The notes beneath the pieces were generated by a model. That model saw only the letters and a list, made by a program, of their open reading frames with translations, did not search any database and was not told where the DNA came from. Positions 51,919 through 60,935 of a DNA stretch of 64,000 nt are shown piece after piece. Numbering within the stretch: the first letter of the stretch is position 1; every line of letters starts with the position of its first letter. A program made the position numbers and the translations under genes. Source of the DNA: an uncultured Clostridia bacterium (GTDB taxonomy: Bacteria; Bacillota; Clostridia; Lachnospirales; Bianqueaceae); NCBI GenBank assembly GCA_937892735.1, contig CALBGL010000066.1, positions 30,573 through 94,572 of the forward strand. Reading direction: 5' to 3'.

Positions 51919-52653
51919 TTATACTCCACACAACTTTGTCCACGTTTCTGTCCCAACAATACCGTCAGACTCGATCCCCGCATCCTTCTGGAACTTCTTT
52001 ACGGCTGTGGCCGTCTGTGTACCAAAGATTCCATCCATTCCGTCAGCGCCTACACTGTATCCCTGCATTTCAAGCGCCATCTGTAGAAGCTTCACACTAT
52101 CACCTTTAGATCCCTGGGACATCTCGAAAGGCGCTTTGACTCCTTCCTGAATCTCTCCGGCTTTATACTTCGGCCGTACCGTAGCAATGACCTCTGCTGC
52201 TCTATAGGCTACAGTTCTCCGGGCAACGGCATTGCCCTTGTTTCCTTCGATAACTGTCATGACCGCGTTATCTGCGGAAGAACCCTCTACCTTCTCCACA
52301 ATACCAATATGATCGATGTAGGATGTATTCGCATCCCAACGGTAAAAGACCAGATCTCCTACCTGCGGCATATCATCAGCTCCCGTTCTACATTCCTTCT
52401 TTTCGAACCAGGAAAGACAGTATGGACAGGCGCTGCCCTGTGGCGAGGTAGCCGGATACACCTGGTTGTCCATTACACCGGCCTGATTCATGCACCACGT
52501 AACAAACATGTTGCACCAGTCCGCCTCAGCAAATCCATCCACCTTGGCCACGTTCTCCTCATACCACTGACCATACTTGGTCCAGCCATTCGCTTCCTCT
52601 TTGTATCCGATCTCACCCTGTGCGATCTGGATCAATTTTTCCTTCTGTGTCAT
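51919..52653 (-). CDS. Phage endolysin, CHAP-like amidase/endopeptidase with peptidoglycan-binding domain
   Basis: 244 aa. N-terminal CHAP/NlpC-type domain: Cys in EADWCNMFVTWCMNQAG near 43-59 and His in SYIDHIGIVEKVEG near 112-125; C-terminal PG_binding_1 domain SKGDSVKLLQMALEMQGY and DGIFGTQTATAVKKFQKDAG. ATG 52653 lies 9 nt after GGAGGA; a TTG two codons earlier is too close. No signal peptide, so release depends on the adjacent holin. Confidence 0.92.
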   Translation of the reverse strand: MTQKEKLIQIAQGEIGYKEEANGWTKYGQWYEENVAKVDGFAEADWCNMFVTWCMNQAGVMDNQVYPATSPQGSACPYCLSWFEKKECRTGADDMPQVGDLVFYRWDANTSYIDHIGIVEKVEGSSADNAVMTVIEGNKGNAVARRTVAYRAAEVIATVRPKYKAGEIQEGVKAPFEMSQGSKGDSVKLLQMALEMQGYSVGADGMDGIFGTQTATAVKKFQKDAGIESDGIVGTETWTKLCGV

Positions 52654-52680
52654 CTTCAAAAATCCTCCTTAAACTATGTA

Positions 52681-52887
52681 TTATTCCGATACTTCCGGCA
52701 AACCGGCCACGCTGGTCAAAAGACTTAAGATCCCGGCCAGCACCGATGCACTCCCGACCATAAGCCAGTTTACATCGCCCAGAACCGCCGCTGTGCCAAT
52801 TGTCGCTACAGCCGTCTGTGCTACGGTTTTAACAGCGCGAACCGCTGCTGCGCGAATCCAATTGCCCCAATTCGTAATCCTCGCCAT
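52681..52887 (-). CDS. Phage holin, r1t type
   Basis: 68 aa from ATG 52887 (GGAGGTG upstream). [21 protein letters not shown] amphipathic start, then hydrophobic segments [17 protein letters not shown] and [25 protein letters not shown]; the [11 protein letters not shown] end is a hallmark of r1t holins. Forms the lysis pore for the endolysin that follows. Confidence 0.9.
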   Translation of the reverse strand: MARITNWGNWIRAAAVRAVKTVAQTAVATIGTAAVLGDVNWLMVGSASVLAGILSLLTSVAGLPEVSE

Positions 52888-52909
52888 GCTCTCACCTCCC
52901 TTCAAAAAA

Positions 52910-53218
52910 TTAATGCATAATCATCCCTATCGCATACCCTACGAGGCCGCTTGCCAGTACACCAATGAGTGTTTGTATCAGATGGCCCCATTTTTCTCCT
53001 GGCACTTTTTCCAACTTCTCAAGGCGTTCTCCCTGTTCCTTCTGCTCCTGAACCATGCTCTCGATGCTGTACGCCATCTTCTCCACACTAATCGTAAGAT
53101 TATTAATTTGCCTTGTGGACTCTTCGAGCAAATCCAGTCTGTGGTTCTGCCTCTTTTCCTCTGCCTCGAATCTGCGCGCGAACTCTTCATGTTCGGCGCG
53201 TGTAATACAGTCATCCAT
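52910..53218 (-). CDS. XhlA-like hemolysin/lysis accessory protein
   Basis: 102 aa. Long coiled-coil (residues 8-75, [23 protein letters not shown] region) and one C-terminal membrane helix [23 protein letters not shown]. Matches XhlA of PBSX-type lysis cassettes, which acts with the holin at the membrane. Overlaps the upstream gene stop by 8 nt. Confidence 0.85.
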   Translation of the reverse strand: MDDCITRAEHEEFARRFEAEEKRQNHRLDLLEESTRQINNLTISVEKMAYSIESMVQEQKEQGERLEKLEKVPGEKWGHLIQTLIGVLASGLVGYAIGMIMH

Positions 53219-53741
53219 CTGCTTCTCCTCCTAAAATATCGTCAAGATTTATCGTACCATCAACCAAAGCTTCTGCCTGTTCTTTCGTAATTTCCATCCA
53301 ATAACGATCATCAATGCCTGGCGTACCCGGTTCCCACACATTTTGCAGATTTTTAAGTACATCCACATAATATTTTTCACTATGTATCACCACAGAACCA
53401 TATTGATATTGCAAAGAAACTCCATCCCATGCCTCCCATAATGGAATTTTTCCAGGGGTCTGCGGTTCTTCTGGATCACCACCTTCTAGTACAGTTACCC
53501 TAAGAATTAACGACTGAATGACACTCTGTATATCTATAACTTGCTTAGATACCTTCTCAATCTTCTGCTCTAATTCCGGTGCTTCCGTCGCTGGATTCAA
53601 ATGATCAATCATAGATCGAAGCAGACGATCTCTTTCTTCTTGCGATAACCCGCCATCAATCCAAATAGTATTAATTTTGTCTGTCAAATCGTTGACCTTA
53701 AATAAACCATTTTCTATTACATTTCTGAAAATTTCGTACAT
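53211..53741 (-). CDS. Small tail-tip protein with CBM5/12-like segment
   Basis: 176 aa. N-terminal helical region 1-85 with a trimeric-coil-like heptad stretch (ELEQKIEKVSKQVIDIQSVIQSL), then WEAWDGVSLQYQYGSVVIHSEKYY and NVWEPGTPGIDDRYWMEI, which follow the chitin-binding-type (CBM5/12) pattern. Probably carbohydrate contact at the baseplate. Not recognised at family level. Confidence 0.65.
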   Translation of the reverse strand: MYEIFRNVIENGLFKVNDLTDKINTIWIDGGLSQEERDRLLRSMIDHLNPATEAPELEQKIEKVSKQVIDIQSVIQSLILRVTVLEGGDPEEPQTPGKIPLWEAWDGVSLQYQYGSVVIHSEKYYVDVLKNLQNVWEPGTPGIDDRYWMEITKEQAEALVDGTINLDDILGGEADG

Positions 53742-53751
53742 AATGTACCTC

Positions 53752-56340
53752 CTAATTTAGTCTTTCTATAATTGCATCGCTAATTTCCGAAATCTTCTTG
53801 TCAATATAAGATTTTGTATCGGCTGCGTACTGCAAAGCCATATACGCATTGTCTGAATTCCACATATCCGTGTGCAGGCTATACGTATACAGCCCGTTCA
53901 GCTCCGCCTGCACATCGGCTGGCAGTTCTTCGATGGTTGGCGTGGCGAGAATTCCGACAAGCGTCATAGGTTTTTGCGCAAGAAGGGCCGTGAGATCTTC
54001 GATCGTTTCTGTGTGTGTCAATGCGATATATATTGATAATGTATCTGTAATGGTATATACGTTATTTCCACCTGTAGTTTCTCCTGATGCGCCAAGTCTG
54101 AAGAGGGAATTCATGCTTCTTCGTCTTGCGGTTGTTGACTCTTGAAAGCCGGTTTTGTTTATCGAGTAGTACCGTGTAAAGTTACTATCAAGTCTCCACC
54201 CCTCATCCTCGCTTCCGTCATATACCACACTCCCGCAGTTCCTCCACAGCATCCACTTCCCGTCCGTCTGACGGCGATAGATATAGTCCGCGATCCACTG
54301 CTGACCCGATTCGTCCGTGTAGTTGCCACCGTTGTCTACTGGGATGCCGCGCAGAGAGTCCGTCAAGGCGATCAGCGCGGAAGATGGGGTGACGTAGGGC
54401 TGCCAAGGGAGTTGGGTACTGCCGCGGTTGAGCATAGGACGCAGACGGAAATTTGTAAGCATTGTGTTTTCCGCAATACGAATCGTTATACCGTGAACCT
54501 CTTTTGAAAAGTTGTATTCTGCTGTCTTATTTGCGGTGTTTATAACGAAATTGTCTATAATCGCGTCAGATTCGTCTACAAAACGAAACATAACGTTGTC
54601 GTTTGCGGCGTCATTGTTCATAGATGCGTATATATGCCCGGAAAATGGATATTCAACTGGCGAGTTGAGAAACGCATTGGCTGTCGCGGTCCCATTCAGG
54701 ATAATCTCCCCGACATCTGCGACTAGCGCTGTAACTCCTGCGGATGTTTGTCCGTTCATTTGCGCCGCATCGTACAACTGCGCCCCCGCACTCCGCACCG
54801 TCACATTGTGGCCGTAGGGACGCCAGGGAAGGTCTGTAGTGCCGACGTTGAGCATGGGGTAGATGGTAGACGATATAGCCCCAGTATTTGCGGCGCGGAC
54901 GTAAATGCGTACCTCTTTTTCTGTTCCGTCAAGGGTAAATCCCGGTTCTAAGTATTCAAGAGAGTCGTCAGATTTTGTAATTCGCGCAATGATTAAAATC
55001 TTATCATTTGCTCCACTGATTTTATAAGTTCCAGCTTTGATCGGAAAGATGTAGGATAAATCTGTATATAACGTATTTGCCATCCCCGTTGCGTTTCCAG
55101 TTGCAGATACAACACCATCCTTGCATGACCATGTCACTCCGTCAACCATAATGGATTCCACATCCGGAAAGTTCAGCAGGTTCATCTCATCTGCCACGCT
55201 GTGTATAGGCTGCGGCCAGTCTGGTGACGGGGATGCGACGCCGCCGGAGTAGGGTTCCCAGGGGACTTCCGTCGCGGATTCTGCGATCATGATGTTCTCT
55301 ACTTTGACATGTGTTCCGGCAACTTTTGATGCATTGTTGATATAAACGACAAACGCGCTATGTATAATACTTGTCGCAGTTCCGGAGACGTGAAATGTTT
55401 TATTAGCAGTAATGGAGCTGGATTGAATCGTAGTGCTTGTATTCTCATCTGAAAACCCAATTCGAAGAGTGCTAAAATTTTTATCGCTTACGGTAATATC
55501 GGCTGAGTAGAAGTACGTTCCAGTCGCCATTGCCGTCGTGCTTGTATATACGCCGGCGGCGCTTAGTTTTTCTGACGCCGTAAATTCAACCCCCGTGTCG
55601 GTTCTATTGATATCGGATGCACTTTCCAGGTTCTCTCTCCATTTCGCATTCCCTGCATCGAATAACTGCGCCCCCGTCGTCTGCGTCTGCTTGCTGTAGC
55701 CGTATAGCTGCAGATCCTTGACAAGAGCCGACCCACTATCATCCAATGTTATTTCTGTGCCAGAAGCTTCTTCTATGATAGCAGGAGCTTTATTTCGTTC
55801 TAATTGTTCAACACTTTCAGATAGCTCCGTATAGTCTGCCGGGATGGTTTCTTTCAATGCTTCTACATAATCATCCAAATCGTTCTTTCCGTTCGCGACC
55901 TCATTTTGTACTTGATTTTTTGCATCTTCAGCCGCTTGCGCAACCTCATCTACGTACTGCTGCAGCAAAGTCGATTCATTTTCACTTTGTTCTGCATCGC
56001 CTTCTGTATAGTTTTCATGTACAATGACAGGCTGCTCAAATGTAACCAGATTTTCTTCTCCCTGGTTGATTTGTACCTGTAGAATATTCTTACCTGCCTC
56101 GATAAACATCTGAATCGTTACATCTACAGTCACATCATTTCCAGATATAACTGCTGTATTATAAGCTTCTTTGCCAGAAGGCTTTTTCACATATACCTGA
56201 GCCGTCGCCCCCGATGGAATTTCGATATCTCTGAAATGGAAGATCAATGAAATTGCATTCGTGCCTCGTACATAATGGATCGGGTTCGGAATCTCTCTCC
56301 TTAACACATATACATTTCTCTCAATACTTGCCGTCATCAT
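53752..56340 (-). CDS. BppU-like baseplate/receptor-binding protein with three repeated modules
   Basis: 862 aa. N-terminal BppU_N-type domain (VLRREIPNPIHYVRGTNAISL region through HENYTEGD near 115) that attaches to the baseplate, a coiled-coil of about 120-190, then three related beta modules each closing with a Pro-Trp-x-Pro-Tyr box (EVPWEPY, DLPWRPY, QLPWQPY) at about residues 355, 505 and 650. A C-terminal domain (about 665-862) follows. Likely the host-recognition protein. ATG after AAGGAGTGAT. Confidence 0.8.
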   Translation of the reverse strand: MMTASIERNVYVLRREIPNPIHYVRGTNAISLIFHFRDIEIPSGATAQVYVKKPSGKEAYNTAVISGNDVTVDVTIQMFIEAGKNILQVQINQGEENLVTFEQPVIVHENYTEGDAEQSENESTLLQQYVDEVAQAAEDAKNQVQNEVANGKNDLDDYVEALKETIPADYTELSESVEQLERNKAPAIIEEASGTEITLDDSGSALVKDLQLYGYSKQTQTTGAQLFDAGNAKWRENLESASDINRTDTGVEFTASEKLSAAGVYTSTTAMATGTYFYSADITVSDKNFSTLRIGFSDENTSTTIQSSSITANKTFHVSGTATSIIHSAFVVYINNASKVAGTHVKVENIMIAESATEVPWEPYSGGVASPSPDWPQPIHSVADEMNLLNFPDVESIMVDGVTWSCKDGVVSATGNATGMANTLYTDLSYIFPIKAGTYKISGANDKILIIARITKSDDSLEYLEPGFTLDGTEKEVRIYVRAANTGAISSTIYPMLNVGTTDLPWRPYGHNVTVRSAGAQLYDAAQMNGQTSAGVTALVADVGEIILNGTATANAFLNSPVEYPFSGHIYASMNNDAANDNVMFRFVDESDAIIDNFVINTANKTAEYNFSKEVHGITIRIAENTMLTNFRLRPMLNRGSTQLPWQPYVTPSSALIALTDSLRGIPVDNGGNYTDESGQQWIADYIYRRQTDGKWMLWRNCGSVVYDGSEDEGWRLDSNFTRYYSINKTGFQESTTARRRSMNSLFRLGASGETTGGNNVYTITDTLSIYIALTHTETIEDLTALLAQKPMTLVGILATPTIEELPADVQAELNGLYTYSLHTDMWNSDNAYMALQYAADTKSYIDKKISEISDAIIERLN

Positions 56341-56349
56341 ATCACTCCT

Positions 56350-58053
56350 TTATGATGGAAGATAGCGCTTAACTTCTCCATAGCTATTTCCATTTTTTCG
56401 TATAAAATCAATTTCTCCGCCCTGAATAAAAAGCGCGTCCGTCACGTTTGAACCAGCGTAGTGTGCCCCGATTGTAAATCCCCATCCATGCCCAGACCAT
56501 CCGGCATGGACGCAGTAGACGCCGTCCATGCCGTTCGCGATCTGGCGGATCAGATCCACTTTGCGATGCATCAATGCGGTCAAATCGTTCGCGGTGGAAT
56601 CTTCAAGTAACTGATTCAGTCTTTCAGCCTTTGTCGCGATGCCTGCGCTTTCTGCGCTATCCGCCTTCCCGTGGAACGCGTCTGCACTCACATCTCCTTC
56701 TACTGTTACCGGATACGCAATGTGTGCTCCTGGTCCTGGTGGATACATTCCTACTGAAAATCTATCAGTTCCTACCACAAGCATATACGCATTATTAGGA
56801 AGTTCCAGTTGTACTTCTGTGGTCTGTCCTACGCTGTCTGTCGCACGAAATCTAACGAGATACACTTTTTGAATGTCCAGCGTTCCATTCCCTATAATCC
56901 TCGATTGCCCAGATACCAATGATGTATTTCCGCTCCATCCGGATGATTCCGGTAATTTATAGTCAACGGTACATGCTACCGCGTTTTTTCCATTAACAGA
57001 GGAACACCCAAATATACATCGTACCGATGCATAGGTACCATCCGGTGCCAGCGCCCCATTTTGCAGACATCGATCCGCACTTACGCTATTCAGTGTAGGT
57101 TTTGCATACGCTATAACGGTGATAGCTACCTGCTTTTGGGATATACGTCCCCGAGAGTCTTTTACCGTTGCCGTGAACGTAACGTCTCCCTGGACGTTCA
57201 ACGCTCCCGTAGTATAACTTGAACCAGAACCAGAATACCCAGCTCCACTATACTGGATCTGCCCGTCTATAGTAGATCCATAACTTCCCGACGCGGTTCC
57301 TGTAAACTTGCACTTGCTCAGTCCCTGAAGGTACAACCCTTGAAATCCATCAACAAGCGCCGCCGCAAGAGAAATATTCGGAACTACAGATGCCGGAACT
57401 TTTAATGATATCTGTTTGCTCTTCGTGCCAATGGTAGAGTTTCCATTTTTTGTGGTCACTGTCAGCAAGCCTGTTCCTTCTGTGTTATCAGGTATCTCAG
57501 AGCACCATGATATGGGAATTGCTAATGATGCCGCTGTAGATACACCGTTTTTGCTGACCTCTTGATCTCCAAATGCCAGTTTTACGTCATGAATAAATGT
57601 ATTTGTCGCTCTATTAATTGTTATCGCAAGAGTTTGCCCCATTTCAATACTTGACGGTATTTCAAAATCGGAAGCTCTTGGTATTGGATTCAGGGTGATT
57701 TCGCCTTCACAATCAATGCTACTCACAGTTGTTCCCGGCATAGAACCCCAGAATTTTAATGTTAGGCTCTTACTGCCATCCAGATTATGGTCAACGGTTT
57801 TCGTGATAGAGATGCACTGTGTATAGCTATTATATGAGATTTCTACAAAGTCTGTATTAGACTCCTTTTGTCCATCAATTGAGAGATAAAATGTTCCAGT
57901 TCCCCAGGATGAAATCTGCGCTGTCCAGTTCAATATTCCTGTTGCTGTAATCGTAGATCGGTTATTTACCTGATCCTGTACGGCCGACCATCGAATTTGG
58001 GATATAATTCCCGGATTTGCTGTTGTTCCGTTTATCGTACCTGATAATGCCAC
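56350..58053 (-). CDS. DUF859 siphovirus structural protein
   Basis: 567 aa of the DUF859 family found in streptococcal and clostridial siphophages. GTG start with AAGGAGG. MALSGTINGTTANPGIISQIRW begins a lectin-like beta sandwich; repeated Ig-like beta segments follow, and the last 100 residues (DGVYCVHAGWSGHGWGFTIGAHYAG) look like a compact tip domain. Tail fibre or tip role. Confidence 0.82.
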   Translation of the reverse strand: MALSGTINGTTANPGIISQIRWSAVQDQVNNRSTITATGILNWTAQISSWGTGTFYLSIDGQKESNTDFVEISYNSYTQCISITKTVDHNLDGSKSLTLKFWGSMPGTTVSSIDCEGEITLNPIPRASDFEIPSSIEMGQTLAITINRATNTFIHDVKLAFGDQEVSKNGVSTAASLAIPISWCSEIPDNTEGTGLLTVTTKNGNSTIGTKSKQISLKVPASVVPNISLAAALVDGFQGLYLQGLSKCKFTGTASGSYGSTIDGQIQYSGAGYSGSGSSYTTGALNVQGDVTFTATVKDSRGRISQKQVAITVIAYAKPTLNSVSADRCLQNGALAPDGTYASVRCIFGCSSVNGKNAVACTVDYKLPESSGWSGNTSLVSGQSRIIGNGTLDIQKVYLVRFRATDSVGQTTEVQLELPNNAYMLVVGTDRFSVGMYPPGPGAHIAYPVTVEGDVSADAFHGKADSAESAGIATKAERLNQLLEDSTANDLTALMHRKVDLIRQIANGMDGVYCVHAGWSGHGWGFTIGAHYAGSNVTDALFIQGGEIDFIRKNGNSYGEVKRYLPS

Positions 58054-58065
58054 GCCGAACCCTCC

Positions 58066-60234
58066 TTATCCCGCGGAACTGGCAGCCTGCACGCAAAAAT
58101 ATCCATCACTGTTTACGTACTGTTTTACAAACTTTTGAGCGGCTACATTTTCCAAAACAAAATCTCCGCGAACCCATGCGCTATTGATATACAGCCGATT
58201 GTTGCTTATGTACGCTACCCTAGTTCCATTTTCATAAAAGCCAAGTTCAGTCTCAGACAAAAGCGTATAGAATGGGCTTCCATCCATACCAGTTTTCAAA
58301 CCGGATTGCAAAAAGTCAAAAAAGCGATTCACTTGATTAACAGTATCCCCGTATTTTTGCACCTCTGTCAATTGAATACTCAAAGAATCTGCTTCCAGTT
58401 CTACCTTGGCCACTCGTTCCGCCAGATCCGGAACGCCCGCGTCTATAATAGCTTGCCTGACAACCTGTGTTATGTTATCTGCGGATATCTGTAATTGTGA
58501 TATCGCCTCACTCTGAGCTGCTGACGCCTGCGATACAGATGCTACTGTTTGCGTGATACTATCGACACTCGCGTCAATTTGAGCAAATTTTTGAGTTGTA
58601 GTTTGTTCTAAGCCATCGATATCTTGATTGATTCCATCCACATCTCCTTGTAGATTTCCTACATCTGTATTTAAATCTTCTATATTCGTCTGAATATCCC
58701 CTACATTGTTTTGTAGTCCTCCTACGTCCCCTTGTAGCTCTGTAATTTGTATCCGTAAATCCCCTGTCGCGATTTCCAGAACAGGAATATCCGCTTCTCC
58801 CGTATTCAGATTCATTTTGAAGCCCTGTTTGCCCTCTTCATAATTTTGTGAAATCAACGTGCCGCCAATGATATAGTCCGCGACGAAGCCTTTTGACGTT
58901 CCGAAGGTTGTCCATTTCCAATCTGAACCATCTGCCAGGCGTTCCGATGCGATCTGAAACCCTTGCGTTCCCAGACACATAGCGCCATACGTGGGACTTT
59001 TCGGATCAAGATCTTCGAATAAAATTGCCCTGACATCCTGTTTGTTCGCCACATCCTTCTGGTACCTGAGTTGCGTCTGCATGGCATTCAGGATTCCTGA
59101 TACCTTTTCTGCTGATACCGCCCCACTCGACGTAATGATGTTGTTTACATTTTTGATGACCGAAGAAACCTGATCAAAGTAATCTTTAATCTGTGCCCCC
59201 AGCGTGATCTGTCCCGGAGTATTGCGAATACAGTCCCATTTCAGCTTCGTGACTCTGGCTTCTGATGTGATGCCCAGCTTCTCATGGTGGCAGTGTACTG
59301 TATCTCCCAGATAAACCTGTTCCAGCCCTTTATAATCTTTATACTCATCCAGTCTCGAAAGATCCACCATATTGATCTTCAGACTTACTTCCGGTTTATC
59401 GCAGCCGACCGCATACATATCTTCCGCTTTCTGAACCAGTGCTGCACGAAGCTCCTGCATCGTGTCATATGTCTCTTCATCACTTCCGCTTGCATCGGCC
59501 GTCAGCTTCACATCCTTAAATTCCACCACTTTTACATATATAACCGGATACTGATCAATCAGGGGGCTATCCACCCAGGGTTCTTCTCCCTCCAGTGTAT
59601 ATCCATTGAATGCCACAGGAATGATCCTGGTGATGATCTCCTCCCGATTGATATCTTCAGTAATTGCCTCTAGGTTCCTTCCATATCGGACCTGCAGGCC
59701 GCGATCCGCCCCCGCCCTTTGATTGATCTGAATCTGGTAATTATCATAGAGGATTTCTCCGCCCCATCGATTGATAAAAGATTGATCTATTTTCCCATTA
59801 ATAGCTTCAATCAGATTTTTACGGATATAGTATGCCGTGGATACCTTTACAATATCCGATGTACCACTATATGGTGTTCCGGCCATCATCGCATTGAGGG
59901 CCTGTTGTCCGGTTGCATTTGTCGGACGCACATCGAATAGAATGCAATCATTCATGGCATCCAGGAAAATAGGTCTGGCATACGCTGTCACTCCTGTATC
60001 CTCTTTGATCTTTCGATAGATTCTATACAGTTGTTCTTTCTTGTTGAAAGTCGGCGCCGACAAGACCGCACCTTCCTGGATGAGTTTCCATCTCTCTTCC
60101 TCGTCCAGCGGATGTTCCATCGTCAACTCCCAGGTGCCATTCAACTCAGCGGAGACTTCACACTCTACAGGAGCGAGAACCGTATCTCCATTGTGGGTAT
60201 AATCTGTATTGCTTGCCGTATAGATCTGAATCAT
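58066..60234 (-). CDS. Phage tail endopeptidase / tail tip protein (Prophage_tail family)
   Basis: 722 aa. N-terminal 380 residues match phage minor structural (Gp44-like hub) proteins: IQIYTASNTDYTHNGDTVLAPVECEVS and IRKNLIEAINGKIDQSFINRWGGEILYDNYQI (quoted as two landmarks, the second beginning at IRKNLIEAINGK). Residues about 490-620 are long heptad coils (NNVGDIQTNIEDLNTDVGNL). C-terminal part likely trimerises. ATG 60234 shares its A with the Dit stop (TGATG); GGAGGTG upstream. Confidence 0.85.
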   Translation of the reverse strand: MIQIYTASNTDYTHNGDTVLAPVECEVSAELNGTWELTMEHPLDEEERWKLIQEGAVLSAPTFNKKEQLYRIYRKIKEDTGVTAYARPIFLDAMNDCILFDVRPTNATGQQALNAMMAGTPYSGTSDIVKVSTAYYIRKNLIEAINGKIDQSFINRWGGEILYDNYQIQINQRAGADRGLQVRYGRNLEAITEDINREEIITRIIPVAFNGYTLEGEEPWVDSPLIDQYPVIYVKVVEFKDVKLTADASGSDEETYDTMQELRAALVQKAEDMYAVGCDKPEVSLKINMVDLSRLDEYKDYKGLEQVYLGDTVHCHHEKLGITSEARVTKLKWDCIRNTPGQITLGAQIKDYFDQVSSVIKNVNNIITSSGAVSAEKVSGILNAMQTQLRYQKDVANKQDVRAILFEDLDPKSPTYGAMCLGTQGFQIASERLADGSDWKWTTFGTSKGFVADYIIGGTLISQNYEEGKQGFKMNLNTGEADIPVLEIATGDLRIQITELQGDVGGLQNNVGDIQTNIEDLNTDVGNLQGDVDGINQDIDGLEQTTTQKFAQIDASVDSITQTVASVSQASAAQSEAISQLQISADNITQVVRQAIIDAGVPDLAERVAKVELEADSLSIQLTEVQKYGDTVNQVNRFFDFLQSGLKTGMDGSPFYTLLSETELGFYENGTRVAYISNNRLYINSAWVRGDFVLENVAAQKFVKQYVNSDGYFCVQAASSAG

Positions 60235-60935
60235 CAAATGCACCTCCAGTTAGGCTGTATCTTTAATGTAAAGCCGCTGCTGATTGCGATCTCACTTTCG
60301 CCGGATGGCAGCAGCAGCTTATCATATTCTCCTGTCACCAATGTATTTTGTGGCGTACCATCGATTCGATACGCAATCTGACGCTTTGTATCGATCATCA
60401 GATTCTGTCCCACATTGGCCGTCAATTCATAGTCATTCACCGTTAGTACACAGTTGCCTTCTCCTGTGATCTGATATATCGGGTATGCCGGCAGTTCATA
60501 TGGATTCTCCAGCTTCCCGCTTGCCGGAAGCGCTGCAAGTTCCGCTCCTTCCACATCATAGTGGAATGCCTCACACAGGAACGTCACTCGGAATCGTCCA
60601 TGCTTTCTAAGTTCTCTTTCTGCCTCGCTCACCGTCACATTTTTAACCCAATAGAAAAAACTTGCGTCATCTGCAAATACAAGCTTTCCGTTTCCAGTCA
60701 GCCATCGTTTAACACTTCTCCATCTTGAGAACCATTGATCTGCCTGTGTTCGAAAGGCCATTTCCACTTCAATCTCGATGTCTTCCCATACATTTTCCCG
60801 AATCAAAAAGTCACCATCCCGTCCTGGAATGGTGACCTTATCAACTCTTTCTATCGAGGCCGGTACATCTGGCCTATGTTCCACATATACTCCCATATCG
60901 GATGTACTTATGCTTCGATACGTGATTTCATACAT
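60234..60935 (-). CDS. Distal tail protein (Dit, Sipho_tail family)
   Basis: 233 aa from ATG 60935 (AGGAGAGG upstream; the longer frame to 61007 lies inside the tape-measure gene). MYEITYRSISTSDMGVYVEHRPDVPA and GRDGDFLIRENVWEDIEIEVEMAF are Sipho_tail features; the C-terminal beta domain NYELTANVGQNLMIDTKRQIAYRIDG attaches the hub. Connects the tail tube to the baseplate. Overlaps the tape-measure stop by 8 nt. Confidence 0.9.
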   Translation of the reverse strand: MYEITYRSISTSDMGVYVEHRPDVPASIERVDKVTIPGRDGDFLIRENVWEDIEIEVEMAFRTQADQWFSRWRSVKRWLTGNGKLVFADDASFFYWVKNVTVSEAERELRKHGRFRVTFLCEAFHYDVEGAELAALPASGKLENPYELPAYPIYQITGEGNCVLTVNDYELTANVGQNLMIDTKRQIAYRIDGTPQNTLVTGEYDKLLLPSGESEIAISSGFTLKIQPNWRCI

